Positions 5,608-7,065 of a stretch of DNA of 7,065 nt are shown in pieces. The position numbers were made by a program, and so were the translations under genes. Location of the stretch: assembly GCA_001802655.1 (NCBI GenBank), contig MGZO01000076.1:271-7335 (forward strand). Reading direction: 5' to 3'. The notes beneath the pieces were generated by a model. The model was not told the origin of the DNA. It did no database searches and was given only the letters and a program-made list of their open reading frames with translations. The stretch's first letter is position 1. Every line of letters begins with the position of its first letter. The stretch comes from Hydrogenophilales bacterium RIFOXYD1_FULL_62_11 (GTDB lineage Bacteria > Pseudomonadota > Gammaproteobacteria > Burkholderiales > Thiobacillaceae).

Positions 5608-5632
5608 ACAACGCCAGGCATTGCGGTATAAT
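5605..5632 (+). promoter_or_regulatory. Internal sigma-70-type promoter for rpoD
   Basis: AAGACA (5605-5610, four of six -35 consensus bases) and a perfect TATAAT (5627-5632) are 16 bases apart. Transcription would start near 5639 and give a leader of about 64 bases ahead of the rpoD GTG. Such a promoter would let sigma-70 be made independently of the attenuated rpsU transcript. E. coli also has internal rpoD promoters, but these lie inside dnaG. Confidence 0.6.
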
Positions 5633-5653
5633 TGCCGGTTTTTGAACGACTTT

Positions 5654-5679
5654 ATCTGTCCGCGCGCCCTGCGCGAGAT
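5654..5679 (+). promoter_or_regulatory. Stem-loop in the rpoD 5' leader
   Basis: CGCGC (5661-5665) pairs with GCGCG (5671-5675) around the loop GCCCT; after a 3-base bulge on the left side, ATCT (5654-5657) pairs with AGAT (5676-5679). The structure ends 11 bases before the rpoD Shine-Dalgarno GGAG (5691-5694) and leaves it free. It could stabilise the mRNA or act in temperature- or protein-dependent control; no known element is recognised. Confidence 0.4.
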
Positions 5680-5702
5680 GGAACCTGAGCGGAGAAGAAT
5701 CT

Positions 5703-7065
5703 GTGGCTGTACGTGGAAGAAAACCCGGTGGTGGTGCCAAGAAAGCCGAAGCGCTGATCCCTCTCAAAGAATTGACGCCGGTGGAAGCCGAAGCGCGTCG
5801 CACCCAGCTTAAAAACCTGATCATCCTGGGCAAGGAGCGCGGCTTCCTGACCTACGCCGAAATCAACGACCACTTGCCCGACGAAGTGCTGGACGCCGAC
5901 CAGATCGAAGGCGTGATCAGCATGATCAACGACATGGGCATCCAGGTCTACGACGAAGCGCCGGACGCCGAAACCCTGCTGATGCAGGAAGCCGCACCGG
6001 CGGTCGCCGACGAGGATGTGGTCGCCGAAGCCGAACAGGCGCTGACGACCGTCGATTCCGATTTTGGCCGCACCACCGACCCGGTGCGCATGTACATGCG
6101 CGAAATGGGCACGGTCGACCTGCTCACCCGCGAAGGTGAAATCGAAATCGCCAAGCGCATCGAAGAAGGCCTGCGCCACATGGTGATGGCCATTTCGTCG
6201 TGCCCGCTCACCATCCAGCAGATTCTGGACATGGCGGCGCTGGTCGAAAAAGACGAGTTGCGCATCGACGAACTGATCGACGGCTTTGTCGAGCTCGCCT
6301 CCGCCACGCCGACACCCGCGGCAGCCAATGCAGCCGCAACGGATGAGTCTGACGAGGAAGAGGAAGAAGAGGAGGAAGACGAAGAAGCCGCCCAGGCTGC
6401 AAGCGCTGCCATCGCGGCCGCCAACCTGGCGCAACTCAAGGCCGAAGCCCTTGCGCAGTTCGACTTCATCCGCAAGGCTTACAAAAAAGCCCAGCTCGCC
6501 CAGACCAAATTCGGCCTCGGCACGCCGCAGCACATGAAAGCGCAGTCCGAAGTGACCGACCTGCTGATGGTGTTCCGCTTCTCGGTGCGCCAGGTCGACG
6601 GCCTGTGCGAACAGATCCGCAACGCGGTCGAAGAAGTGCGCTCGCACGAACGCAAGGTCATGGATTTCTGCATCAACCGCTCCGGCATGCCACGCGCGCA
6701 TTTCATCAAGACCTTCCCCGGCAACGAAACCAATCTCGCCTGGGTCGACAAGGAAATCGCCGCCAAAAAAGGCTATTGTTCGACGCTTGCCAAGGTGCAG
6801 TACGAAGTCAAAGCGCACCAGGAAGCCTTGATTGCCATGCAGGATCGCATCGGCCTGCCGATCAAGAACCTGAAGGACATCAACAAGCAGATGTCCACCG
6901 GCGAAGCCAAGGCGCGCCGCGCCAAGCGCGAAATGATCGAGGCCAACCTGCGTCTGGTGATCTCCATCGCCAAGAAATACACCAACCGCGGCCTGCAGTT
7001 TCTCGACCTGATCCAGGAAGGCAACATCGGCCTGATGAAAGCAGTCGACAAATTCGAATACCGTC
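5703..7065 (+). CDS. rpoD: RNA polymerase sigma factor RpoD (sigma-70), 3' end cut by window edge
   Basis: The frame is open from GTG 5703 to the end, 454 codons; a complete protein would be about 600-650 residues. The GTG is supported by GGAG eight bases upstream and by the absence of an in-frame ATG before it. The N-terminus is a short basic tail (R, K and G rich) followed by region 1.1 (about 18-90), which includes L-I-I-L-G-K-E-R-G-F-L-T-Y-A-E-I-N. Region 1.2 starts with D-P-V-R-M-Y-M-R-E-M-G at 126-136. The large non-conserved region follows, with an acidic tract DESDEEEEEEEEDEE at 214-228. Region 2 begins near Met411 with N-L-R-L-V-I-S-I-A-K-K-Y and D-L-I-Q-E-G-N-I-G-L-M-K-A-V and is cut after K-F-E-Y-R, just before the -10 recognition helix. 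It is the housekeeping sigma factor, directing core polymerase to most promoters. It has its own likely promoter in the gap after dnaG. Confidence 0.97.
   Translation, partial: MAVRGRKPGGGAKKAEALIPLKELTPVEAEARRTQLKNLIILGKERGFLTYAEINDHLPDEVLDADQIEGVISMINDMGIQVYDEAPDAETLLMQEAAPAVADEDVVAEAEQALTTVDSDFGRTTDPVRMYMREMGTVDLLTREGEIEIAKRIEEGLRHMVMAISSCPLTIQQILDMAALVEKDELRIDELIDGFVELASATPTPAAANAAATDESDEEEEEEEEDEEAAQAASAAIAAANLAQLKAEALAQFDFIRKAYKKAQLAQTKFGLGTPQHMKAQSEVTDLLMVFRFSVRQVDGLCEQIRNAVEEVRSHERKVMDFCINRSGMPRAHFIKTFPGNETNLAWVDKEIAAKKGYCSTLAKVQYEVKAHQEALIAMQDRIGLPIKNLKDINKQMSTGEAKARRAKREMIEANLRLVISIAKKYTNRGLQFLDLIQEGNIGLMKAVDKFEYR

Noticed and set aside
5614..5643. GGCA/TGCC pairing followed by GGTTTTT before rpoD, as a terminator
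   Set aside because: The stem is only 4 bp with a 12-base loop and the element overlaps the promoter -10; a terminator here would be weak and is less convincing than the promoter reading.
5652..6818. A 388-codon open frame on the minus strand opposite rpoD
   Set aside because: It is antisense to the unmistakable sigma-70 coding frame; its product is a low-complexity mixture without family features. Such antisense frames are common opposite GC-rich genes.

Overview
The window looks like chromosomal DNA of a betaproteobacterium, probably of the Nitrosomonadales type. Composition is GC-rich (about 60% by eye). The rpsU, yqeY, dnaG and rpoD products read as ordinary proteobacterial proteins, and sigma-70 carries the large acidic non-conserved insertion typical of that phylum. 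The genus assignment is open because no similarity search could be run.

Left part (1-2782, minus strand): five tightly packed genes, read right to left. They are an acyl carrier protein, a multi-pass membrane protein of the COG4648 type, an AMP-forming acyl/aryl ligase, a short hot-dog-fold 3-hydroxyacyl-ACP dehydratase, and the first 32 codons of an LpxL-like acyltransferase that runs off the left edge. This order matches the core of aryl polyene (APE), xanthomonadin and flexirubin-type pigment clusters. In those systems an aromatic starter is activated and loaded on an ACP, extended by FAS-like enzymes with dehydration at each cycle, and finally attached to an outer-membrane lipid. Two of the junctions are 4-base ATGA overlaps, so the block is one transcription unit with translational coupling. 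A TATAAT promoter on the minus strand lies just upstream of the ACP gene.

Middle (2783-3139): a 357-bp divergent intergenic region with no convincing gene. It holds the pigment-operon promoter, a set of helically phased repeats over that promoter, alternating G/C tracts, and the rpsU promoter.

Right part (3140-7065, plus strand): the macromolecular synthesis operon in the four-gene form rpsU (ribosomal protein S21), yqeY (GatB/YqeY-domain protein), dnaG (primase) and rpoD (sigma-70, cut by the right edge in region 2). Each of the three junctions contains an RNA hairpin. One sits on the rpsU stop codon, one is followed by a T-run before dnaG, and one lies after dnaG next to a likely rpoD promoter. 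These elements probably give the very different expression levels needed for S21, primase and sigma-70, as known in outline from E. coli.

Nothing here is clearly a new biological system. The points most worth a second look are the control elements between the operon genes, the phased repeats in the divergent promoter region, and the placement of a specialised pigment cluster directly beside the macromolecular synthesis operon.
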